Below, one piece after another: positions 1 through 7,455 of a stretch of 10,643 bases of DNA. The stretch covers positions 1 to 10,643 of the forward strand of contig JALLAP010000929.1 in assembly GCA_036939355.1 (NCBI GenBank), in the 5' to 3' direction. How positions within the stretch are numbered: the stretch's first letter is position 1; the number at the start of each line of letters is the position of its first letter. The notes beneath the pieces were generated by a model. It ran no database searches, was not told the DNA's origin, and saw nothing but the letters and a program-made list of their open reading frames with translations. This DNA is from Thalassiosira profunda (lineage: Eukaryota > Bacillariophyta > Thalassiosirophyceae > Thalassiosirales > Thalassiosiraceae). Both the position numbers and the translations under genes were made by a program.

Positions 1-1514
1 AACGACTCGACGCCCATTTCCCAATCGATGACGGAAAGAAAGTGGTGTGCCTCGCTGGCTGCGGCATCTCCACCTTGGCGTCGTCAATCCAATCTTGGTT
101 TCCCGACCGCGAATCCCATTCGATCCTCGGGAGCACGTTTCTCAATCCGACCACAGCCGCAGGGGTAGCTTTTGGCAGCGGGGGCGTCTACGTGAGGAAA
201 GGGCCGGCGCGGACGGACCGGGCGCTGTATTGCAAGGTGTCGCGAAACAAGTGGGGCGAGAATATTGTGTCTGTAGTGAATAGCTTGGGAATCAAAGGCA
301 TGGAAGATTCCGATTTCGTGGAACATTCGGGGCAGGATGCGGTCGGAGCGCTCGATGCGTACGCCAACGACGTGCGGCAGGGCTTCCGTCGCAACATGGC
401 CCAGTCTTCAGATTCGGTGCATGGAAAAGCCAAGGCGAGCGACTCCAACTACCACAACACGGTTTGCGAATGCACCAACGACGTGAGCCGATACAACGCC
501 GACACTGCCGGAGAGGATTGCAACCGTTCTGAAGGAAAAGTATTGATCCTTGCCACGGTCCACGATACCTTTCCCGTGCCCGAAAAGAAGCGAGTCTTCT
601 GGGTGTCCTTCCCCGACATGGAAACGACGCTGGCGTTCCGAAGGGAGGTGTGCCTGAACAACCCCAAAGACTTGCCAATTTCGTGTGAATATATGGATCG
701 GGACTCGGTGGATATTATTGATCGATCAGGGAGGATCGGCACATACATGATTCGTTATCTGGGCACTGGGGACTTGATGGGGTTTCTGTGGGGCGTCAAA
801 TTGTCGATCGAGGGCCTTCCTTTCTCGTGGGCCCCAACAATTTGCGACAAGCTTCTTCACGCACTCAACAGTTTCGTCCCTGAATGCATCCCCAGCAAGT
901 TTATGAAGGCGGGGAGGGAGTGGGATCATCACTGCATCGTGGCAGTGGGAGAATTCGGAGACGGCACGTTGGATCGGTTCATGGAGCGGATGAATGCCTT
1001 CGTCGAGAAATACAACGAAAACGCGGTTGCGGACGAAAGTGCAGTGGGCTCAAAGATTGTTTCTGTGGTGGAGGCCGAGTCTCCCTTCGAAGTGACAGCC
1101 TTGAATGCCTTTCGATTCGTTGCGGCCCTCGCATTCAAGATGTACTGCGTTGGTGAGAATATACAAGGGATCTCAGTGGACTATGCACTACCAAAGAATG
1201 GTGGCCTGGCACCGGAATTGGATCCCTCAGCGGTCACACCATTGAAACGCATGCGATACTCGCACTTTGGGTGCAATGTAGTCCACGAGGACATTGCGTA
1301 CGCTCTAGGCGTTGATACGCACAAAGAAAAAATGGCCTTCAAGCGCATTGTAGAAGAGGATGGAGGAAAGCTGCCTGCCGAACACGGCCACGGTACGGAA
1401 TACCACGCCCCGCAAAACGCCCAGCAGCGATGGATGAAGATGGACCCACTGAACGTGATGAATCCAGGCGTTGGCGGCTTGTCGACGCTCCCAAAGTATG
1501 GCAACAGCAAGTAA
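1..1514 (+). CDS. dld: Quinone-dependent D-lactate dehydrogenase, bacterial Dld type (5' partial)
   Basis: This flavoenzyme family oxidises D-lactate to pyruvate and passes electrons to membrane quinone. The frame is already open at base 3, and the residues before the GTG at 42 match the family, so GTG 42 is internal and the start lies left of the window. About 503 residues are visible. By comparison with the 571-residue E. coli enzyme (from memory), roughly the first 90-100 residues are missing. Visible in order, counting base 3 as residue 1: the distal half of the FAD-binding PCMH domain (GSTFLNP near residue 43, GSGG near 58, RKGPA near 65); the membrane-binding Lact-deh-memb domain (RYNAD, EYMDRD, GTYMIRYLGT, HHCIV); and the family's C-terminal signature (SHFGCNVVHEDIAYALGVD, then PAEHGHGTEYHAP near 458 and DPLNVMNPGVG). 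No intron is needed in this part. The targeting peptide, if any, is outside the window; a mitochondrial role would be expected but cannot be shown. Typical eukaryotic D-LDHs belong to the different FAD-oxidase_C family, so transfer from bacteria is likely. The family call is firm. Confidence 0.93.
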   Translation, partial: RLDAHFPIDDGKKVVCLAGCGISTLASSIQSWFPDRESHSILGSTFLNPTTAAGVAFGSGGVYVRKGPARTDRALYCKVSRNKWGENIVSVVNSLGIKGMEDSDFVEHSGQDAVGALDAYANDVRQGFRRNMAQSSDSVHGKAKASDSNYHNTVCECTNDVSRYNADTAGEDCNRSEGKVLILATVHDTFPVPEKKRVFWVSFPDMETTLAFRREVCLNNPKDLPISCEYMDRDSVDIIDRSGRIGTYMIRYLGTGDLMGFLWGVKLSIEGLPFSWAPTICDKLLHALNSFVPECIPSKFMKAGREWDHHCIVAVGEFGDGTLDRFMERMNAFVEKYNENAVADESAVGSKIVSVVEAESPFEVTALNAFRFVAALAFKMYCVGENIQGISVDYALPKNGGLAPELDPSAVTPLKRMRYSHFGCNVVHEDIAYALGVDTHKEKMAFKRIVEEDGGKLPAEHGHGTEYHAPQNAQQRWMKMDPLNVMNPGVGGLSTLPKYGNSK

Positions 1515-1539
1515 CTTTGTGTTTACAGGCACCCACCCT

Positions 1540-2772
1540 TCACATATTCAGCGGCCGAGTGCCGTCCAGATTGTTGATGCTTCGGACGAGCCCACGTTCC
1601 AGTATTGCCAATTTTCTCTCAGCGCCATCTGCCTCTAGCACAGCACCCCTCACCTCGGTTGCTACGCCTAGAGCTGGCAATGGATTGATAAGAGCAGCGC
1701 CCCATACTGCAAATGCCGTCGGACGATCGGGAGGAGGCATCGGTCCCAGCTCTTGCTGCACTTTGCGCAGTAATGCCGATGCATTTACGGACAGTCCCGG
1801 CACGCCCGATTTTCGCCTCGTCCCAGCCACGACGTCGACGTTGTCGTAGGTTGTCTGATCTGACGCTAGTGAGATCCACCGTTCGATGAGGGGTATCAGA
1901 TACGTGGCCTTTGCAATTGCATCAGTTGTTGCGTCGGCATCCTCAGATGCGTCATCGAGGATTAAAATCTTGTTCGAGCTCCATCGGGTATCGTCAGTGT
2001 TGCTTTCTGACTCTACCTCGCCACATACCTCTTCGGACTTGTCAACAAATCGCTCCTCTCCCCATCCCAATCTGGATTCCTCCCCGTCCGGATCGTACGA
2101 TCGTCGCCATCTGCCAATGCGATCTTTCATTTCTTTTCCGCTGCCCCTTATTTCGCATCGACGAGTGCCCACGATGGAGAATGATACCGCGGTGGGCGTG
2201 GATAGTATCGAGTATCCTCCATCGCTCCCGTCTGTTTCATCACTTTCGTCTACATCCACCAACTCGATTCTCGCCACAACCCCGAACCTCCGGATCTTCC
2301 TCTGCCGATTGTTGAGACTGCTAATCACAAAAGTACCCCCGAGCCCCATCGCTCGCAGGAAATGGCAAAACGTAGGATCAGTCGTCGACCCCGCCATCCT
2401 CTGGTTCGGCAGCAGCGCGTCCAGGCATATCACGGGCAGTTCCACCACGCTCTCGCCATCGTTTGTGCTGATCGATGTATCGAATTCCTCAGCCTTTGCA
2501 ACCGACTTTACCCGTTTTTGCAATCCAGCAACAAAAGAAGACTCGCTTTGTTCCACCTCGGCGATTCGCTGTGAGAGACTTTGGGCGAAGTCCGCGGATT
2601 CGTCGCCATCGTGTTCGCTGCTGCTGCTGGCGTCGAACGGTGCACCGTCTGCTCGCTCGTTGAGGCGCGTCGATATCCTTCGAGGCGGCTTTGATTGGCG
2701 CGGCGGCGCAACATTGATATACGCCTCCGAGGCGCATAGCAAGGATACCATCATCAGCGAAACATCCTTCAT
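1540..2772 (-). CDS. LON-domain protein, probably plastid-targeted
   Basis: This is a 410-residue protein with a LON substrate-binding-like domain but no AAA ATPase or Ser-Lys protease domain, so it is not Lon protease itself. The domain starts near residue 111 (ELPVICLDALLPNQRM, the usual LPLF..LLPGE-like opening). It continues through GVVARIELVDVD and SFSIVGTRRCEIRG (residues 163-210) and ends with the helical part AFAVWGAALINPLP near 353, followed by LERGLVRSINNLDG. Two acidic insertions (about residues 173-188 and 236-282) interrupt it. An open frame extends upstream to an ATG at 2988. I choose the ATG at 2772 because it is followed by a signal-peptide-like leader (MKDVSLMMVSLLCASEA, then Y18) and a basic stretch RQSKPPRRISTRLNER. 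That pattern fits bipartite plastid import through the ER in diatoms, with Tyr in place of the preferred Phe. Residues 62-90 may form a short coiled coil. Plants have comparable plastid LON-domain proteins of unknown activity. The stop lies 25 bp from the stop of the convergent dehydrogenase gene. The domain call is fairly sure; the location is inference. Confidence 0.78.
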   Translation of the reverse strand: MKDVSLMMVSLLCASEAYINVAPPRQSKPPRRISTRLNERADGAPFDASSSSEHDGDESADFAQSLSQRIAEVEQSESSFVAGLQKRVKSVAKAEEFDTSISTNDGESVVELPVICLDALLPNQRMAGSTTDPTFCHFLRAMGLGGTFVISSLNNRQRKIRRFGVVARIELVDVDESDETDGSDGGYSILSTPTAVSFSIVGTRRCEIRGSGKEMKDRIGRWRRSYDPDGEESRLGWGEERFVDKSEEVCGEVESESNTDDTRWSSNKILILDDASEDADATTDAIAKATYLIPLIERWISLASDQTTYDNVDVVAGTRRKSGVPGLSVNASALLRKVQQELGPMPPPDRPTAFAVWGAALINPLPALGVATEVRGAVLEADGAERKLAILERGLVRSINNLDGTRPLNM

Positions 2773-3241
2773 CTTACGGCGGTCAAGACAGGGGCACAAA
2801 GGGACATAGACAAAGACAAAGGGGTTCGAGGGTCGAAGTGGAGCGGCATTCCCCGACGCCTGCGCCTGCGCTGTGCACACCGCACTGTCCTGCGCACACT
2901 GGGTGGTGGCCACAGGGCCACCAACCGAGGGGTCCGCCACGTAGAAATCGCCAAGATACGGTACAAATGCTCCGTATCTGATCGCCAAAATTTAGATCCA
3001 AACTGCACTGCGCACTGCGCCCACGCACCAAGCCTGCCCTCTCCACTCCAACGCCAGGCCCAGCCGGCGCTGCATCCAAGCCCGGCGCTGCATCGCCCAG
3101 AGGAAGCTGATAGGTCGTTGGTGACCTTCGTCATCAGATTCAGCCGCCGCCGCTGCTGCCCTGCTCTGAGGTCTGAAGGACGGTGCACCCAGCTTCCCTT
3201 TTGCAATTCATCAGCCCCTTGTCTGCAACGGTCAAAAAGAT
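2773..3241. promoter_or_regulatory. Divergent intergenic region between the LON-domain and rhamnosidase genes
   Basis: This 469 bp stretch separates two divergently transcribed start codons and so must contain both promoters and 5' UTRs. I see no convincing TATA box or other core element. It is GC-rich with recurring TGCGC/GCGCT words, including a 13-bp direct repeat at 3064-3094. The minus-strand frame of the LON gene stays open through 2773-2988, but that stretch has no recognisable domain, and using it would bury the leader peptide. It is more likely 5' UTR. Confidence 0.45.
3064..3094. repeat. 13-bp direct repeat in the divergent promoter region
   Basis: CCGGCGCTGCATC occurs at 3064-3076 and again at 3082-3094, an 18-bp period. 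It lies about 150 bp upstream of the rhamnosidase ATG. It could be a pair of regulator binding sites or a local slippage duplication; the sequence alone does not decide. Confidence 0.5.
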
Positions 3242-6200
3242 ATGCCGCGCAATCTGGGAGGAGGCCCCGACGCCCCGGCGCTGACCCCGCCGCGGCGGAA
3301 GAATCCCCCGCCTTCTACCAGTCCCCTCAAGAACCTCCCGCTCATCTTTATATCCGTCGTTGCGCTTTATGGAGTAGGCATCGTGGTCTTCCAGCACACC
3401 CACCTGAGCGGCACGCACCCCGACATGGCCTCGCTCATCTCCACCACAAAGGACAATTTCGTCGCCCTCGAGGGATTTGCGGAGAGCAAGAAGAAGGTGC
3501 GGAAGGCGACCGAAAACGATGAAGGGTGGATGTTCACTGATCCAGGGGGAGACAGCGTGCTGCCGTTGGAGGTGGGCGGAGGCAGTGGCGGTAGCAGTGG
3601 CAGCAGCGGTGGGAGCGATGGTGGTAGCAGCCGCAGCAGTGTTCCGGGGGCCGTGATTCCCACCGAACTGACCGTCAACTTTCTCAAGCCCATCGACAAG
3701 GCGCCGGGGGCGCCTCCGGAGCCGCCTCTGTCCTCGTCGGCGTCCAAATCGCGCGCCCCTGAGGACTTTCTGCCGGTGGTGATACCATCAGACGTCAACT
3801 TCCGGTGGGCCCACCGGGCGCGGGAGGGGTCAGCGGCCGAGGATGCGACGTCGATCACGGGATATCGGATAGTGGTCCGGAGTCAAGCGAAGGAGGTGTG
3901 GGATACGGGCAAGATCACCCTGTCGGACGAGCAGTGCGTGCCGGATTCGGTGGCGTGGGGAGGGGCAACCAAGCCGGAGGCGGGGCAGATATTGCAGTGG
4001 CAGGTGGAGGCGTGGGACGCCAGGGGCAAGTCGAGCGTGTCCAACTGGTCTCGATTCGCCGTGGGACCGGAGGAAGATGTCAATTGGACGGGAAAGTGGA
4101 TCGTCCACCCGTCCGATATGGACACCTTCGACAAAAAGAAGAACGGGAACAGCCAGGAGGAATGCCAACTGTGGCACAAGCGGCGCCCCCTGCCGCTTTT
4201 CCGGTCGAAGATCGCGGTGGAAGATCATGACAACATCGCCTCGGCGCTGCTGGTCATGTCGGGATTGGGTTCCTTCCGCGCCAGCTTCGACGGAGTGCCC
4301 CTGACGACCTCGGGCCCGATCGACCCGCCCTTTACGGATTACAGCAAGCGCGTGTCCTACCGGGGGTTCGACGTGACGCCCTTCCTCCTTGATGCGGAGA
4401 AAGAGAAGGGCATGGAGACGAACAACGTGATCGGCGTGACGATGGGCTCGGGCTGGTGGGATCACCGTCCAGTGAGCGGGATGGCCAAACCAAAGCTGCT
4501 GCCGCGGGGACCGGCAACGGTGATTGCGCAGGTAATCGTCACGTACTCTTCAGGGACAACCAAGGTCCTGGGCCCGACGGGAGAGGATGCCGCAATGAGC
4601 TGGCAGGTGTCGCGGGGGCACATTCGAGAGTCGGACCTGTTCACGGGAGAAATGGTCGATCTGGGCGTGTTGGGGGAGATGGAGGGATGGGACACGCCGG
4701 GAGGTTGGACCTACGTGCCCAACGAGAGCCATTCCTTGCAGGACGCCGATCCGTACAAGGAGGTGAACAAGTGGATGCGGCCGGTCGAGTATCACACCGA
4801 GGTGACGGGCGAGGAGCGCTGGGAGACGATGGCCGTCCGGGCAAAGGCGAAGGAGCGTGCGGACGCCATCAAGTGGCCAAAGCGGGAGAAGTTCGCGGCA
4901 CCCATTGGCCGGTTAGTGCCCAATGAAATACCTCCGGTGATGGCAATGGAATTAATTTCTCCGGACGAGGTTCACGATTTGGGCGGCGGTCGGTGGCTGT
5001 TGGATTACGGCAAGGCCTTCTCGGGAATGTTGCACTTCGACGAGGGCGTGCCAGCTCCGTTTGTCCCCGAGGGCGGCAAGTATCCCCGCGCCCACGGCTT
5101 CAAGGCGGCATCCGCCAAGGAAGACGCATTTGCCACTGTCATCTATGGGGAATCGCTAGAGATGACGACGGGTGACATTAATCGAGTCCTTACGGCTGGG
5201 CTGGGACTGCACGACGGTGGGCCGAGGCATGTCTCGAAGAAGGAGGGCCAAACCCGCGGGTCTTACTGCTTTCCCGACGATCACGACGACATCCTGTCGC
5301 AGAAAGACGTGTACATTGTTCCGAAGGGATCTGACGTCAAGTTGTTCGCCAAGGCGCGGCAGTCTCACTTCACGACGCACTCCTTCCGCTTTGCGGAGGT
5401 TTGCTGCTCGAAGCAACCTCCCAAGAATGCGCACGCCTTGCTGTATCGCACTGCCGTGACTGAGTGGGGCACGTTCGATAGCAGCAACGTGAACATCAAT
5501 GGAGGCTACGAACTCGTGAAGAACGCAATGGCAAGCAATATGCTGAGCGTTCAGTCCGACTGCCCCCATCGGGAAAAGCTGCCCTACGGTGGAGACCTCG
5601 TGGCCGACAGCCCAGCTGCGATGCATTACTACGACATGAGCTCCTTCTACAAGAAGACGGTTCATGACTGGATGGACGCGCAGTGGGAGAATGGCGCCTA
5701 CACGGAGACCTCTGTCTGGCAAGATCTTAATGACTACGCCGGTATTGGACACGGGGCAGGGGAGACAGTCTGGGCGACGGCGCCCCCGGTGCTGACAGTC
5801 AGGCACATGCAGCATTACGGAGACATTGCCCTCTTGAAGGAGTCCATGGCCGGTCATGTGAGGTGGATCGATTTCCTTGACAAGTATTTCGAGGAAGGGA
5901 TGCACCAGAAGGGCTACGACGACGAGCTGGAGGAATACACCTCGTCGAAGAGTGGCTTGGGAGACTGGTTGGCCATGAGGACCCGCGACACGTTCCTTAC
6001 ACACACTGCCTTTTACATGGCAGCAGGTCGTTGCGTCGCTTACGTGGCGCGGAAGCTGGGCATGAAGGACAATGAGGAGAGGGGAATGGCGCTCGCAAAG
6101 AAGATCCAGGACCGGATTGCCCACCTCTACCTGAAAAACGGAAAGGACAACTTCGATCCTCCCAAAGGCAGTGCCTCGTTCACGCCTGGACCGGAGATGA

Positions 6201-7360
6201 GCCTCTTCTCAAGAATAGTCCCGGGCGAGAAGCGGTGCGTCGTGTTGAAGAACTGGTTTCGTCGGTCGGGGCACACATGGCCAGGGAGCGAAGAGAACAT
6301 GTTTTTGAAGGCAGTCTCTGAGGATGATAAGGAAGCCATGGCGAAGACTGGCGAGCTGACAAAGAGGGGCAGTCAAATGTCGATGGGCTGGTCGCAGTGG
6401 CAGGGCTTCAACGAGGGAATCTTCGCGATCAGGTACGCCCTCAAGACGCTGTCCGACATGGGCTTTCACAATGTTGCTGTGCAGAAGGCAGCGGGATTCG
6501 GTATGGCAACGCCTGAATACATGATGAGGCACAACGCCACAACGATGTGGGAATCTTGGTGGCGATCCGAGGACCTCTACTCGAGGAATCATCCAATGCT
6601 GGGCGCTCTGGCTGAGTGGATGGCGTCGTCCGCCGCTGGCGTGTCCCATTACCCGACGACAACGGGAGGGCGAAAGATGCTCTTCTGGCCGCGATTCCCA
6701 AACTCAGCCGCCACTGTGAAGTATGCCAGCGCTACCCAAGGGACGATAAAGGGAGAATACGCCATTGCATGGCGGTTCGAAGACCTCCCAACAAGTGAGA
6801 GCGAATACGACTCTGCCGTGGTTAAGATCCGCATCAGGTTTGTCGTGCCTCCAGGCGGTGAGGCAATCGCCCGTCGATCGCCCATAACCTCAGCAACAAA
6901 AACGACAGCCAAACTGAGGCAGGCCAAAGCATTTCCCGACTTGGCCAAGGCGAAGCTGGCGGCACACAAGGAATGCGAGACTCGCAGGAAACGGCGGCTT
7001 GGCTTCCCGTACAGCTGGGAGTATGACAGAAACAAGGAACAATGGTACAGGCTGGAGAGTGGCAAGGCCATTGGAACGCCGTGCGAGAGCCATTTGTTTT
7101 ACTCCTCGCTCGATGTCACGCAGTGGGGCAGCGAAGAGGATATTACGGGCTCATTGATCGACCCAAAGGATGTGCCAATCAAAGCCGGCCTCTACGAGAT
7201 AGTGATCGAGCACTACCAGTTGGAAAAGGAGGTAGAGGGCACGGGCCGCATCGGCAACATCCCCGAATACTACGAGCGCGATGCTGACGAGATGGGCCCT
7301 TTCTGCAAGGATGAGAGTGCTTACGAATGGCAAATCGACGATGCCACGCACATTATCTAA
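3242..7360 (+). CDS. Membrane-anchored GH78 alpha-L-rhamnosidase
   Basis: This 1372-residue, intron-free protein should hydrolyse terminal alpha-L-rhamnose from glycans by the inverting mechanism of GH78. Domains: a Pro/Arg-rich cytosolic tail (1-30); one hydrophobic segment (about 31-51), giving a type II signal anchor; a stalk with a Gly/Ser tract (112-133); an Ig/fn3-like domain (about 180-275, FRWAHRA to NWSRFAVG); the N-terminal beta-sandwich (about 305-500, with FTDYSKRVSYRGFDVT and GSGWWDHRP near 405); a second sandwich (LDYGKAFSG near D588, FTTHSFRFAEV near 710); the (alpha/alpha)6 catalytic barrel (about 755-1140); and a C-terminal sandwich to about 1215. The acidic cluster D773-C-P-H-R-E778 ... 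D785 has exactly the spacing of D567/E572/D579 in Bacillus GL1 RhaB, so E778 is the expected general acid. E1104 in MWESWW is the expected general base, followed by SRNHP. N-glycosylation sequons occur at N268, N281, N494 and N1098. A tail of about 157 residues is longer than usual. The topology places catalysis in the Golgi or ER lumen or outside the cell. The family is bacterial or fungal, so transfer is likely. Confidence 0.93.
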   Translation: MPRNLGGGPDAPALTPPRRKNPPPSTSPLKNLPLIFISVVALYGVGIVVFQHTHLSGTHPDMASLISTTKDNFVALEGFAESKKKVRKATENDEGWMFTDPGGDSVLPLEVGGGSGGSSGSSGGSDGGSSRSSVPGAVIPTELTVNFLKPIDKAPGAPPEPPLSSSASKSRAPEDFLPVVIPSDVNFRWAHRAREGSAAEDATSITGYRIVVRSQAKEVWDTGKITLSDEQCVPDSVAWGGATKPEAGQILQWQVEAWDARGKSSVSNWSRFAVGPEEDVNWTGKWIVHPSDMDTFDKKKNGNSQEECQLWHKRRPLPLFRSKIAVEDHDNIASALLVMSGLGSFRASFDGVPLTTSGPIDPPFTDYSKRVSYRGFDVTPFLLDAEKEKGMETNNVIGVTMGSGWWDHRPVSGMAKPKLLPRGPATVIAQVIVTYSSGTTKVLGPTGEDAAMSWQVSRGHIRESDLFTGEMVDLGVLGEMEGWDTPGGWTYVPNESHSLQDADPYKEVNKWMRPVEYHTEVTGEERWETMAVRAKAKERADAIKWPKREKFAAPIGRLVPNEIPPVMAMELISPDEVHDLGGGRWLLDYGKAFSGMLHFDEGVPAPFVPEGGKYPRAHGFKAASAKEDAFATVIYGESLEMTTGDINRVLTAGLGLHDGGPRHVSKKEGQTRGSYCFPDDHDDILSQKDVYIVPKGSDVKLFAKARQSHFTTHSFRFAEVCCSKQPPKNAHALLYRTAVTEWGTFDSSNVNINGGYELVKNAMASNMLSVQSDCPHREKLPYGGDLVADSPAAMHYYDMSSFYKKTVHDWMDAQWENGAYTETSVWQDLNDYAGIGHGAGETVWATAPPVLTVRHMQHYGDIALLKESMAGHVRWIDFLDKYFEEGMHQKGYDDELEEYTSSKSGLGDWLAMRTRDTFLTHTAFYMAAGRCVAYVARKLGMKDNEERGMALAKKIQDRIAHLYLKNGKDNFDPPKGSASFTPGPEMSLFSRIVPGEKRCVVLKNWFRRSGHTWPGSEENMFLKAVSEDDKEAMAKTGELTKRGSQMSMGWSQWQGFNEGIFAIRYALKTLSDMGFHNVAVQKAAGFGMATPEYMMRHNATTMWESWWRSEDLYSRNHPMLGALAEWMASSAAGVSHYPTTTGGRKMLFWPRFPNSAATVKYASATQGTIKGEYAIAWRFEDLPTSESEYDSAVVKIRIRFVVPPGGEAIARRSPITSATKTTAKLRQAKAFPDLAKAKLAAHKECETRRKRRLGFPYSWEYDRNKEQWYRLESGKAIGTPCESHLFYSSLDVTQWGSEEDITGSLIDPKDVPIKAGLYEIVIEHYQLEKEVEGTGRIGNIPEYYERDADEMGPFCKDESAYEWQIDDATHII
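3575..3640 (+). repeat. Gly/Ser-rich low-complexity linker in the rhamnosidase stalk
   Basis: Residues 112-133 of the rhamnosidase are almost only Gly and Ser, encoded by GGC/GGT/AGC/AGT codons in imperfect GGYAGC-like repeats. The tract lies between the membrane anchor and the first folded domain and probably acts as a flexible spacer holding the catalytic part off the membrane. Such repeats are prone to length variation. Confidence 0.8.
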
Positions 7361-7455
7361 CGGATCTAACAACTATTGTTACATCACGGCTAAACCTGCC
7401 TACAAGCATACGCCACACAAAACACTCCACATCTCACGTTTCTCTCTTCACCTCT
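7361..7455. other. Short convergent 3' intergenic gap
   Basis: Only 95 bp separate the rhamnosidase stop (plus strand) from the stop of the coiled-coil gene (minus strand). It is AT-richer than the flanking coding DNA and must hold both transcript ends, which probably overlap. No canonical AATAAA signal is evident on either strand. Confidence 0.6.

Noticed and set aside
1886..2809. Long plus-strand open frame (307 codons) antisense to the LON-domain gene
   Set aside because: It is rich in Ser, Arg and Pro with no domain pattern, and it mirrors the codons of the minus-strand gene, which has a clear LON domain and leader.
2773..2988. 72-residue N-terminal extension of the LON-domain protein from the ATG at 2988
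   Set aside because: It shows no domain-like features and would place the signal-like leader internally. It is kept only as an alternative start.
5156..6124. Minus-strand open frame of 322 codons inside the rhamnosidase
   Set aside because: It covers the catalytic barrel of a well-matched GH78 enzyme and shows no domain of its own.
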